Below, piece after piece: positions 1-10,239 of a DNA stretch of 64,000 nt. The position numbers were made by a program, and so were the translations under genes. The number at the start of each line of letters is the position of its first letter. The stretch's first letter is position 1. The notes under the pieces were generated by a model. It did not search any database. It was not told where the DNA came from and was given only the letters and a program-made list of their open reading frames with translations. Source of the stretch: Knufia peltigerae (Eukaryota > Ascomycota > Eurotiomycetes > Chaetothyriales > Trichomeriaceae); NCBI GenBank assembly GCA_030247855.1, contig JAPDRN010000074.1, positions 116,637-180,636 of the forward strand, in the 5' to 3' direction.

Positions 1-1490
1 GGGGAGGGGAATTGGAATGAGGATGGATGGAGTTGGGGGTGATGAGACTTTCAATATATTGTATGAGCGGGTAGTTGATCAGTACATGCAAGACGAACGT
101 ACAGTTGCATGTGCGATTTCCCAGCAGTCAAAAGGAGGTTTGAATTCGATCACTAAAATACAGAGTCAGCATGTGCTCACACCCAATCCCAAAGAAAAAG
201 ATTCCAGGAAACCCCAAAAACCATACCTTCATGCCCGGCGCTTCTTAATTTTGCTGCCGTTTCCTGCAATGCACGAGCAATTGGTGGATGAGGTGTGACA
301 CAATCGTCTGTCGTCATTAACCCAAAACACAGTTTGTCACCTTGTTGAGCTCTGATTTGCTTCCTCCAAGGCATGGGGACGGCGGTCGTTTCGAACGGGA
401 GACCATGATGTGTCAGTAGTATCTCGGTGACGAGTTTCAAATCCGACATGCTGTGGCAGTTCGGACCGCAAGAGACCTTGATGGAGATTTGTCCGGGGGC
501 GGCCGTGCCCATCCCTCGCTTCGCCGTACGTTCGGAGGTGGGACGCATGGCGTACAAGCCGTTGAACGTCCCCGGGGCACGAATGCTTCCGCCGATGTCT
601 GTCGACGGGCAGAACGGCGCGCCTCGCATGGCGACGAGGGCACCGTCACCACCGGACGACCCACCGGCCGAGAAGTTCGTGTTGAATGGGTTCTTCGTCC
701 GGCCCCAGAGGTTGCTCCAGGTCTCGAGAAACATGCCGGTCTGGGGCATCGTGGTACGAACGAAGAAGACGGCTATAAGACAGGGGTTGGTTGAGATGGG
801 CTTCTCCAGACGAAGGCGAGGAAGGTGACTCTCCACAAGATAACATCCTTACGTACCACCTGCATTTCTGAGGATCTGAACGACCGAAGCGTCCGTCGTG
901 CACTCATTGTCGTGCCATGCAACGTAACCCATTGTCAATCTTTTGCCTTTCATGTGGAAAATGTCCTGGTGATGGAATATCAGCAGGGCCAGCGGAGGGA
1001 AAGGCTAGCAGGAGGAGGTCTCCCGAACCTTGATACCAACAGGTAGTCCATGTAGAGGACCTACTGGCTTTCCCGTCTTCGCAAGAATACCATCTAGCTC
1101 TCTAGCCCGAGCCATGGCTTCTTCTGAGAAGAATGCCGTGAGACAGTTTACCTGCAAACCGTTATTTTCGGGAATCCTGGTAATAAAAATAAAAGCATCA
1201 AAGACCTCACTTACACATTGATGCGCAATAGCTGCTCGAGCACAAAATGCCTCGGTGACTTCGGCAGATGATAACGTCCCATCATGCAGCTTGGGAAGTA
1301 ATTCGCTGGCCGTTTGCTCCGTCAACTCCAGCTGCTTCTCGGTCAGTAAGCCGCAGGTGCGCGGTATTGAGCGGACGTCTGTGATCGAAGCGTCGACTGG
1401 GCCAGGTAGACGCCATTTGGTAGGGATTGAATTGAGTAGAGATTCCTGAGATTCTGTAGCGATGGTCTGCCAGGTAGTTACGGTGGCCAT
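1..1490 (-). CDS. Amidase (amidase-signature / acetamidase-like), 3' end outside window
   Basis: Predicted amide hydrolase of the amidase-signature family, cytosolic, releasing ammonia from small or aryl amides. Spliced exons on the minus strand are 1490-1215, 1151-1029, 965-857, 772-227 and 152-103, with introns of 63, 63, 84 and 74 bp. The next intron opens at 102 and the C-terminus lies beyond base 1. The catalytic Lys sits in HGLPVGIK at the end of exon 2. The Ser-rich loop GGSSGGDGAL and the nucleophile region DIGGSIRAPG lie in exon 4, giving the full Ser-cisSer-Lys triad. The start at 1490 (MATVTTWQ) is the first ATG and gives the family's usual N-terminus before KWRLP. The last readable part is IEFKPPFDCWEIAHAT. 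The substrate cannot be told from sequence. Family assignment is secure. Confidence 0.9.
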
Positions 1491-2250
1491 GTTGTGCGGT
1501 TTTTGGAAGAAGAAACGAGCCGAACCGTCACTCAAAAAGCACCAGGTCCAGGAAAAATAGATGCAAAAAGTCTACACGACCAGTATCAAGCACGAATGCA
1601 GCATCAATTTGGCAGAAGGAACTGCTATCAGCCAGACGGCTATGCTGGATATTTGGCGTACGCATGTCGTTACTCATAGACAGTCGCCGGCTTCTCCTCT
1701 GATAACTTCTCGGCACTCATTGATATCCGCTTCGGAACTCAGCGCGGAGGCTGGTGTTAACTTGTTATCTTGACATCCCGTAGCCAAAGCGAAGCGGGGT
1801 GAATTATTGCTTTCTCGCCATCAAAGCCGGATGTCGGGCGGCAACGAATTAGGAAACAAAAAACAAAGACGAAGAAGATCTTGGGCTGCTTGGTCAGTGG
1901 TGAGAAGAGATTCATTTTCCCAGAAAACCCCATACTATAAACTCCATCGTTCTCTGCAAGAATGAAACTATGAGCATCATTGCCCATATCGTATCGCAAA
2001 TATCAAATGGCAAATAAAATCACCACGGTAAAACTCCAGGTCCCAAGGTACATTTCTCGTAAGCCCCGTATGCACAATTGTCTTCTGTACTTTCGGGACT
2101 GTCAACTGTATGGCCATGTTCTCGGCATCCCAACCACCTGTACGGTACTTGTTACATAGGCGTGACTTTCCACAGTCCGTATATATAGAGATGAGAGTAT
2201 TTTTTTCAACCTTCAATTCACCCTCGCCCCCCGGACCTTTGACATGTGTC
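1491..2250. other. Intergenic, promoter side of the amidase gene
   Basis: This holds the upstream region of the amidase and the 3' flank of the EF-hand protein gene. Open frames here are short and overlap no recognisable domain. No repeat or RNA gene was seen. Confidence 0.5.
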
Positions 2251-3323
2251 TCAGTTGTAGTTGACCACAATGACCTTCTCCTCTCCGTCTGATGAGGGGT
2301 CATCGCAACCGTCCTCGTCACACCTCAACATCATCTCCTCCGCATCCAAGTGTCCATCGCCATTTCGATCATGCCACGCGAATTTCTGAAGAATACCTTG
2401 CCCCCTGGGGGTCCTGGCTTGAAGGCGCGAGAGACCAAAGAACCCCATATACTGGTCCTTCGAGACGACCTGCTTTCCCTTGAGGGTAAGTCCCCCACTC
2501 AGGGTGTGGAACATGTCCATGAGCTCTTCGTCTATCGTAGCGTTCTGAGCAGTCACCGATCTTGGCTTCCTGACGCTCGCCAAGGTGGTCGGGGCCGGGG
2601 GTTCTGTGGTCAAGACACCACCATCTCCGCTACGCGGCATGATGGTCACCTTCACATCAACCCCCGCGGTGACGATTATTACTTTTGGGGCTGTGGTGAA
2701 CGTTGGCTCTGGTTCTGGCTCTGGCTCTGGCTCTGGCGTTGGCTCTGGCTCCTTCCAGTCTTCCCAGGTGTGTGGAACCTCTGGCTCCGGCTCTGGCTCC
2801 GGCTCTGGCTCTGGCAGTGTTGTCGGCTCTAATGTTGGTGTCGGCGTCGGCGTCGGGGTTGGGGTCAACGTTGACGTTGACGTGACCGTTAGGATACCGC
2901 CAGTTAGCTTGGACGTTGGCACCAACGTTGTGAATGGATAACGCCATGTCGTGATATGCTTATCCCGGCACGTCCATGTAACGTTCGGCGGTGCGCTAAC
3001 CGTACTCAACCAACTCATTGTTGGCTTCCTGATCCAAATTTCCTCGGTGATGACCTTGACTGTCATGAGAATTCAATACGTTAGAGAATAGAACAGCATT
3101 GGATGGGGGGGAACATTCAAACATAATGAGATGAGCAGGACTAACCTCCTGGACATCCGCAGCAGAAACCATTGCATCTCGCGTATCCGCAGCACGGTGT
3201 GGCACCGGAAGTATCACCACAGATGAAGTCCAGGCCGGGGAGGCAGCACTTTGCTTCAACGGGACGAATGTTGAGGTTGAAGCAGAAGAGAACAAGCATG
3301 ATCAGCAAATAAAGTTTATGCAT
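2251..3323 (-). CDS. Secreted Cys-rich protein with Thr/Pro and Glu/Pro repeats and one EF-hand
   Basis: Unrecognised as a whole. Exons are 3323-3146 and 3059-2251 (86-bp intron), giving 328 aa. Residues 1-24 form a signal peptide (MHKLYLLIMLVLFCF..., cleavage after VEA). Residues 25-59 carry nine cysteines, including CC, CC and CCGC pairs, like small secreted Cys-rich proteins. Residues 125-178 are low complexity: a Thr-Pro run, then Glu-Pro runs interrupted by VPHTWEDWK. Residues 290-301 are a canonical EF-hand loop (DRNGDGHLDAEE), followed by an acidic tail with two more cysteines. The expected location is extracellular or cell wall, with the EP/TP stretch as a stalk and the EF-hand binding calcium. 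The splice joins GGA G to TC and keeps the frame. Ligand and role are unknown; an adhesin or effector role is only a guess. Confidence 0.75.
2704..2815 (+). repeat. Hexanucleotide GGCTCT/GGCTCC coding minisatellite
   Basis: Two blocks of imperfect hexamers (about 2704-2752 and 2780-2815) encode the Glu-Pro repeats of the minus-strand secreted protein. They are separated by the unique stretch coding VPHTWEDWK. A GNCGTN-type trimer run follows at 2830-2885 and codes the Thr-Pro part. Such arrays change length by slippage without breaking the frame. Confidence 0.85.
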
Positions 3324-4280
3324 GATGGGTAGAGAGCTTATTCGGATGTGCCTGTCTGGCTTCGTATGTGTGGGCAAGTGGGAGGGGTGTGAATGGAAGG
3401 AAAGTGGAAGGGGATGTGAACGAAAGAGAAGAATCGGTCGCTTGAACAAGCTGTCTGACTTCGTACTCTAACACGAATGGAAGAGAATGTGAATGCAATG
3501 GGATGTTACTGAATCAGATGTGATTAGAATGGGATGTAAATGGAGCGAGATGATGGAAGACGACGACCGAAGAAAATTTGAACGAAGGAGGGTGGTCAGT
3601 CGCTTTATATAAATCTTCGTGTGAAAAGGCAACAGCGGTGAATTAGGTCTGGATGGATCTAAAAGTTAGAGGATGGCAGCAGCCTGAACGAAAAGCGAAA
3701 GGCTATCAAAGGCACAGTTGGAGTTGAGGGTTGGGACTGAAATTGTAATACCTTATAAAATGCTTGAACCGATGGTCAACGATAACTGTGGGTATATTAT
3801 GTCTTTTTAAAAGATGGTTGATGAGGGCCTTACTAGGTAACTGAGCAAGTGCGCAACTCAGTGACTATCTGGAACTGAGACACTGGTCTTGTGCTGGAGT
3901 CGACAGACTTTGGTATGTTAGTTTTGACTTCGGCGTGTATATGGATTCTTGTGGATACGGTCGGGTCCAGGGTCCTCTCTGCACAAGGCATGAATGTGAT
4001 GAGTGGGAGTTGTAAATCTAGGAGTAGACTTCTGCATGCATGCGACGAAATTTTCAAGATATTGTTCTCCAGTTCTGTGCGTGACTTCTCAGAAAGTCAA
4101 GAATCTTGGTGAATATTGACTTCGTTCAACCTGAAGACTGAAATGGTAGACTTGTGGATCGTCACTAGGCTGCTTCAAGAGTAAATCTTCATGCCCCCGG
4201 GAGACGAAGTAATTGCCCATGAGGAGTGGAGCTTGCGCTACTGACTCTGGAATAATATTTCAACTGTAATGTTGAAATTT
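3324..4280. promoter_or_regulatory. Upstream region of the EF-hand protein gene with a TATA-like palindrome
   Basis: A self-complementary tttatataaa lies at 3604-3613, about 280 bp upstream of the minus-strand start. It is the only TATA-like element I noted here. The rest contains no supported gene. Confidence 0.35.
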
Positions 4281-6274
4281 TCACTCTTCAAGACCAGGCC
4301 AAGCATTCATCCAGTCATCTGTCCCAGTCGATTGTTGGTGGTAGGAATAAGCAAAGATATCTTCCCAGTTGATCTCATTCAGAGTATTGATGTCGAACCC
4401 TTCCTGATGTGCTGGAGGCTGTTGCTGGTCCGATATGAGAACTTTGAACTTATCGGCAAGATTGGTAAACAATTTTAGGACACCGTCAGCGTTTGGCCAA
4501 TACTCGGACACTGCAGTCGCAATGGGAAAGACCCGTTCGAGATCTCTGACATGATTCAGTGCCACTAGTATGGCTCCATCGGTCATAGATCGTTGGGTTT
4601 CCTTGGAGAGGTAGATCGCCGCCGCAGTAAGAGCCATTACGCCTGTCGAATAGCACTGGTCGAGAACTTTGGTGGCGATCATCGTCTCAAAGACAGAAAG
4701 AATAGCTCGTGCAGCACCACTGCACAATTCGGCGCAGTTAATGGAACCCAGTGCTAAATCCGGACCACTGTTATGCAAGCGGAAAAGATGTAGAACAACA
4801 CAGTGATAATGAAGTTGCAGCTGTAACGACCAGAAGTCGGTGGTCATAGGGAGTCCTATTGCCCAATTTGCAAGTCTTGTCTGGAAAGCTTCCAGATCTA
4901 GTCGGGAATCCGTTTTGGGGTGACCTGGCGACGTCAATCGCAACATGTCCAGCACGATACAACACAGCTCAACGTTCCTTGCACAGTATTGGAGGTGCGG
5001 GGCGAGAGTACTCTGAGCGCCCTGGAAATCTTCAAAGTCTCTCGCATCCAGAGGTCCCTGGTCAAAATCCTCCAGGTGGATCATAGACGGACGACCATGT
5101 TCCAGCGCTGACATGACCTCGACCTGGAACAGCGTCCACCATGTACGACGATAGAGGCGTCTATCCCTCCATGGCATTCGGTCCGGTGTGTCTGGGTCTG
5201 AAAGGATATTACGATGCATGCCTATGCCGTAAGCAGTACGACAGGCTACTCCGGACCAGTAATATCCATTCATGCTGACTGTATCTGCATTCTCGAGATG
5301 CCATGTGAACAATAGTGCAGCCGCGACGAGATGCTGCCGATCGTTCTCGTGGCGCAAATCAAAGAGCCACTTTCCCCTTTTAAAGAGGATTGATTTAAAC
5401 GTGGATCTTGATCTTTTGACTTTGAGATGCTGGGATACGTGAGCGCCGACGAGCAAGATGGCGTAGAGAAGCAGAAGAGGCGTGTCGTCCTGTTCGTGGT
5501 CATACTTGGAGCGAAACTGTTCTTCATTGACAACGGGAAAAATAGGATGGATCTTGCCAAAAAAGGACTCAATCAATTCGTCTCTCAGCTCTTTGCTGAG
5601 TGGTGCGTAAATGTCCTGGGCTCCATCTCGAGCGGCAGACGGAATGTTCATTCGGCTCGTGAGCTGTGGTGAAGGATGGACCTCAGGATGTGGATATACC
5701 AAGAAATGCCTGGAAGATTGGTCCAGGTTGATCAGATGACTCAGGTTGGACACTTTTGTCCCAATGTAGGCCAATCTCATTCGATCCGACGTATCGAAAA
5801 CATCCCATTTTGAAGAGGGCAGACCGTGCTGAAAGAATTGGGAAAGGCTACTCCGAACCAGTCCTTGAGCAGCCGAGACTTCGCTTTCAATACCTTCTTG
5901 AGACGCATTCGCAGACTGGTCTTCATCCCCAGCATGGTGATCGGAGCTCGTGCGACCATGGACGACTGTTTCTGCTCCATTGTGGTCGTTGCGGCCAGTA
6001 GCGGTCATCATCTTGCGCCGGATTGGACGTTTCCATGCCATTGTGAACCTGACCAAGACAGAGTCAGTAGGTCCCAACGGTCAATTTGGTGACTGCGTCA
6101 TGCGTTTGTGCTTTACCTGCATTCGATCGCGGCTCGTTTACAGGAGCTGCATGGCTCTTGATTCATCGAAGAACCTCTAACCGAGTCACAACGGATTTTT
6201 CGACGTCTGCAGGTGTCACATGAATGCATCTGCTGTCGCCGAGGCGAGCTACTAGATGGTGACGAGACTGGCAT
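4281..6274 (-). CDS. Zn2Cys6 transcription factor with fungal-specific TF domain
   Basis: Nuclear DNA-binding regulator of 641 aa. Exons are 6274-6117 and 6048-4281 (68-bp intron). Exon 1 supplies the whole binuclear cluster: Cys19, 22, 29, 42, 45 and 52 (CDTCRRRKIRC ... CSSCKRAAIEC). The intron splits the codon just after the sixth cysteine. An in-frame stop directly upstream fixes the ATG at 6274. The middle homology region (PF04082 type) is visible from about residue 180: FFGKIHPIFPVVNEEQF, then GIGMHRN and RRTWWTLFQVEV. The style resembles cutinase/lipid-responsive regulators, but that is weak. An intergenic gap of about 1.1 kb separates it from the divergently transcribed SDR gene at 7340, a possible but unproven target. 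Confidence 0.9.
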
Positions 6275-7339
6275 ATTCTTCTAGTTCAGGCTGAGATACT
6301 GGACGGACATATCAGGACATGAGTGCAAGCGGCTTGATCGATTGTCCCCGACTTGCAATCATTGAAGCCACGAAAAGCTTCATGTGTCTGACGAAACAGT
6401 TCATAAGTTTTGTTGGCGGAGATAGCTGTTATGTTTCTTGTCTGACAAAGTTATACAGTATCGGGCTGACTCACGTACCATCGCACATGGGAACCTTCAT
6501 TCTCAGTATCGAGATTGACAGAATTATTGCTGCCTCGTACCTGAAAGGGTCCTGGTGACCATGGATACCTGTACAAGTAGGTCCGCTGAAGTCATCCAAG
6601 GTCAATCACCTCTACAAACACTTCGCGGTGGTTGTGATCAGCGCCGAAACGTCGAGGATTAAATCATATTGTTACTGCATGACATCACTTGGTTTCTCGG
6701 TTCATTTCTGCTTCATCGCTCTACATCTTCCGAACAAAGCATTCTGACTATCATCACCAGAGGTAACGAGGATATCCGACTCTGAACAGCTCCGTCTGTC
6801 ACCAGGGATGATCTAACAACCTTCTTCGGCCATGGAATGTCCAAGGATGGGTTCACCATTAACCATTTTCCTCGCAAGAGCCTCGACATCATGACTCGAC
6901 TCCATGATCCGCTCAGTCAAGCTGGACTCTTTCACCGCACCAGTCACGCCTCTCGGATTTCATTTACCACATCATCAACATTTCTCGAAAGGTGGGTGGA
7001 CGTTTTGTCGTGACGTGAGTGTTTGACACACCAATACCGAGGTGTGCGAAGGCTCGGAGGCAGACAAGGAACGTTGCGCCAGTGTCATTACAGGACGCAA
7101 TGCATGTAGAATGAACACATGGATCTCTGATCATTACAATGATATCTCCTGTACTCGGCGTCGTGCATTATATCAACGGTCTTTCCCGTCCGTTGTGGTC
7201 GACCAGGCTGAACGTTCACACTTGTCGGTACTTATACCAACGTGTATACTTACCCTCGCAATTACGACGCCTCGCCATCCTTGAACCATTCAGTACATTC
7301 TCAACGAGCACAAGAATCCATTCCTCACGCCCTACAGTC
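6275..7339. promoter_or_regulatory. Shared upstream region of the Zn2Cys6 factor and the SDR gene
   Basis: A head-to-head spacer of about 1.06 kb. The frame of the SDR remains open upstream to about 7139, but I read that as 5' leader. No RNA gene or repeat was seen. Confidence 0.4.
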
Positions 7340-8383
7340 ATGGACGCCATCAGGTCCACGATCGCCGAGAACATGGGTGGCATTGCCCACAAGCTCGCCG
7401 ACCCCAAGGACCAGTTCGACATCGACAAAGACGTCCCCGACCAGTCGGGCAAAGTTGCCCTGATCACCGGCGGCAGCGAGGGGATCGGGTACGCGACGGC
7501 CTACACACTCCTCAAAGCCAACATCTCCAAAGTCTTTATCGTGTCCATGTCGGAAGACGTGATCGATGAGGCAGTCGACAAGGTCAAGACGAACTTGGGT
7601 TCGGAATACTCTTCCAAAATCACCTGGATCCAGTGCGACATGTCGGACGTGGTCGCCGTGGCCCGGCTGGCCAAGCAAATCCGCGACCAGACCGACCGAC
7701 TTGACGTTCTCTGTCTCAACGCCGCACGGGGGATCATGACGTACCAGCTGACCGACTCGGGCATCGACAGGCACATGGCCATCAACCACATCGCCCACGT
7801 CGCACTGACCTCGCACCTTTTGCCCTTGCTCAAGCAGACGGCGAGGGGCAAGGACGGCGACAACATCGTGCGGATCCAGATCCAAGCGTCCAACGCCCAC
7901 CAGGCGGCACCCGAGGACACCAAGTTCGCCTCGCTCGACGAACTCAACACCGACCTCGGCCCTCAGGCCCAGTACGGCCGGTCCAAACTCGCGGGCATCC
8001 TGTATGCGCGGTACCTCGACGCCCACCTGCACAAGGAGAACCCCAACATCCTCGTCAACGCGACGCACCCGGGGTTCGTGGAGACCAAAATGTCGGTCGA
8101 CGACATCCACGAGCCGTACCCCACGGCCGGGTACGCCATGTCGGCAGCCATGAAACCCATCAAGAAGGACATCTGGATGGGCTGCGTGAGCACGGTGTAC
8201 GCGGCGACCGCGACGACCAAGTCCGGGGAGTACGTCTGTCCGCCCGCCATCGCCGAGCCGGGCACTGAGTTGGCCCAGGACGCGGAGTTGGGCGAGCAGT
8301 TGATGAAGCTGACGAGGGAGATTGTGAGGGAAAAGTTTGGCGGTGAGAGTGTCGAAAAGGGGTGTCCTTTGAAGGATTATTAA
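7340..8383 (+). CDS. Short-chain dehydrogenase/reductase (retinol dehydrogenase-like)
   Basis: NAD(P)(H)-dependent oxidoreductase with a Rossmann fold, 347 aa, no intron. The cofactor motif TGGSEGIG is about 40 residues from the start. NAA follows, and the catalytic tyrosine and lysine are in YGRSK. The start at 7340 (MDAIRSTIAENMGG) matches the N-terminus usual for this fungal SDR group. The frame is open for 67 more codons upstream to 7139. That extension is Arg/Ser-rich and free of acidic residues until near its end, so it could mimic a mitochondrial presequence, but it is more likely untranslated leader. The substrate is unknown. GC-rich codon use leaves a 466-codon open frame on the opposite strand, which is a shadow. 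Confidence 0.88.
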   Translation: MDAIRSTIAENMGGIAHKLADPKDQFDIDKDVPDQSGKVALITGGSEGIGYATAYTLLKANISKVFIVSMSEDVIDEAVDKVKTNLGSEYSSKITWIQCDMSDVVAVARLAKQIRDQTDRLDVLCLNAARGIMTYQLTDSGIDRHMAINHIAHVALTSHLLPLLKQTARGKDGDNIVRIQIQASNAHQAAPEDTKFASLDELNTDLGPQAQYGRSKLAGILYARYLDAHLHKENPNILVNATHPGFVETKMSVDDIHEPYPTAGYAMSAAMKPIKKDIWMGCVSTVYAATATTKSGEYVCPPAIAEPGTELAQDAELGEQLMKLTREIVREKFGGESVEKGCPLKDY

Positions 8384-8794
8384 GTACCTGGTAACATCTT
8401 CCCGACATCGTACGAGAATCAACCTAGGTAGGTAAACTTCTGCTCTTTCTCTCTCTGTAGGTATCAAGAGTGCGGAGGAAATGAAGTGAACTTTTTGAAT
8501 CTGATTAGAATTGCATACTTTGCAGAAAATATCCTTAACCAAATACATGATCGAAGTGGCATTTTGCACACACACAATGAAGTTCTCTTTCACCTGGCAC
8601 CATGAATAGGTATTGCCCAAGCTGTCTCGAACACTATCATTGCTATCCTTCACCGTCTTCTCGAAGCACTCTCTCTGCGACCCCTTTTCCACCCGTACTC
8701 CATTGAAACCTCTTCTTTCTTTCACCCTTCACCCACCTACCCACCCAAACAAGCCTCCACCGTCTCAAAAACCCAACTTCTCGAATTAAATCCC
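8384..8794. other. Convergent intergenic region
   Basis: This is the 3' flanks of the SDR (+) and the DUF2231 gene (-). It is pyrimidine-rich around 8680-8770. No gene seen. Confidence 0.5.
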
Positions 8795-9614
8795 TTACTC
8801 GAACTTCTTTCTGCCCAGATGCAACCCGACGCCATGGTTGTACACCAAGGTGCCACCGATCTTGGCCCCGATCATCAACAGTGGCAACAAGACGGCGCTA
8901 ATGAGCATGTTTGTCTGGTTGGGGATCTTGCCCGGGTTTGGCGCGGCGTCCTTATCCTTCCGGAGGTACCAGCTGTACAGGTTCGCAACGAAGACGATGT
9001 CGTTGAGGATTGCGTGTGTGATCCCAGCCTTGATGCGTGGCACCATGGTGCTCTTTTGTTTGCCTTGAACGTCCTTCTCCCACGGGCCACCGTTCTTGCT
9101 GATCATGCCGATCAGCTGCTTGTTCCCGGACATGATGGCTGGCACGGTGGTGATGAGGCCGGCGCACAGGAGGAAGTACGACAGACGCGTCATGTCGAGC
9201 AGGGTCGCGGCCGAGCCGAAGCGGCTGGTGAGGAACTCGGGCTTAACGTAAACGGCCGTTAAGGCGTAGAGGATGTCGAGACCCCAGGCGAGCGTGTTGA
9301 AGGCGATGGGGAAATGAATGAGGGCTGGATGGGCGGGGTGGCTGCGCAGTCACGACAAAAAAGTGTCAGCTAGCACTAGAGAAAAGAATCCCATGCATTC
9401 GCATATTGGGGGAGGATAATGGGTGCAAAGACAAAACATGTCATGAAGCGTTTCTGATGTTCGTCTGGGAAATTGTAGAGAGCGACAGACAATAGACGGG
9501 CTGAGGGATGGTTGTAGAGAGAGCATCAAAGCCTACTTACTCGGAGTTGAACTCAGGTACAGGCTCGCCGACCTTGTGAGCAAACTTGCTCTGGACGGTA
9601 GTTGAGTAGACCAT
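8795..9614 (-). CDS. DUF2231-type integral membrane protein
   Basis: Predicted small multi-pass membrane protein of 206 aa. Exons are 9614-9541 and 9341-8795, joined across a long 199-bp intron (GA to C, forming the Asp codon). The hallmark HPAHPALIHFPIAFNT, just after the splice, is the His-rich HPxHPxLVHFPI signature of DUF2231 membrane proteins. Hydrophobic segments follow: LAWGLDILYALTAVYV, YFLLCAGLITTVPAIM, HAILNDIVFVANLY and MLISAVLLPLLMIGAKIG. Some DUF2231 proteins are thought to bind haem through these histidines, but the function here is unknown. Its neighbours are convergent or tandem metabolic genes and give no firm clue. Confidence 0.8.
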
Positions 9615-10239
9615 GGTGCTGGGAGAATCAAATGGTGATGGAATTTGAGAAGTCTGCGAAGATGAAGGGGAAAAAAAAGAGTGTGAGGTCGTGATGTGTG
9701 TGTGTGAGAAAGAGTGTACGGAATAGAATACGTGTTGTAAGCCCAGGTCAATAATACAGAATATACTCCGTATCTTTATATTTAGAAAGAAAAAAGGAGC
9801 CGCGGGCTGCTACTAACGCGGAGTCCGATTGAGGGATGCGCGACTGCCTGGTAATTCTAGCACAATGATAGGACAATAATTTACCGTATGAGAAGAGAAT
9901 ATCTGGTAATTTCCCCTGTAAATCCGTTCGTAAGTACAAGTACTCCGTAAAGGCGTAATCCGTAAAGGCGTAATCCGTCCCTCGGGCACCTACAATAGGG
10001 TATCTAACGCCTAGACTGGTGCCCTAAGACCCAAACATTACCCAATCATGGAAGAGTCAGAGGTAAGCAAAACACTTTGTCATCAACATCAGGCCTTTAC
10101 TACCAGTAGGTAAGGTATATAGGTGTAAGTACCTTTCTCATGAACACTACATATACCGCGAATACCACGAGTACTCAATACTTAGGGATGCATCTACGTA
10201 CTCGACTTTCGATCCTGCTATCAACCCCAAAAATACCTA
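9615..10239. other. Intergenic, AT-rich, with a short tandem duplication
   Basis: Upstream of the DUF2231 gene. The sequence is poorer in GC than its neighbours and has many short near-repeats of gta/acc. A perfect 15-bp tandem duplication is listed separately. No gene seen. Confidence 0.5.
9944..9973. repeat. 15-bp perfect tandem duplication
   Basis: tccgtaaaggcgtaa occurs twice in immediate succession (9944-9958 and 9959-9973), followed by a partial third copy, tccgt. Confidence 0.9.

Noticed and set aside
462..468. CGG-W-CCG copies inside coding regions (462, 5179, 14666, 15943, 54988)
   Set aside because: Five copies in about 45 kb of largely GC-rich coding DNA are at or below the chance level, and they are not placed at promoters.
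7325..8725. 466-codon open frame on the minus strand opposite the SDR gene
   Set aside because: It is the mirror of GC-rich third positions in the real gene. Its composition (Asp/Val/Arg/Gly runs) is not protein-like, and the opposite frame has complete SDR motifs.
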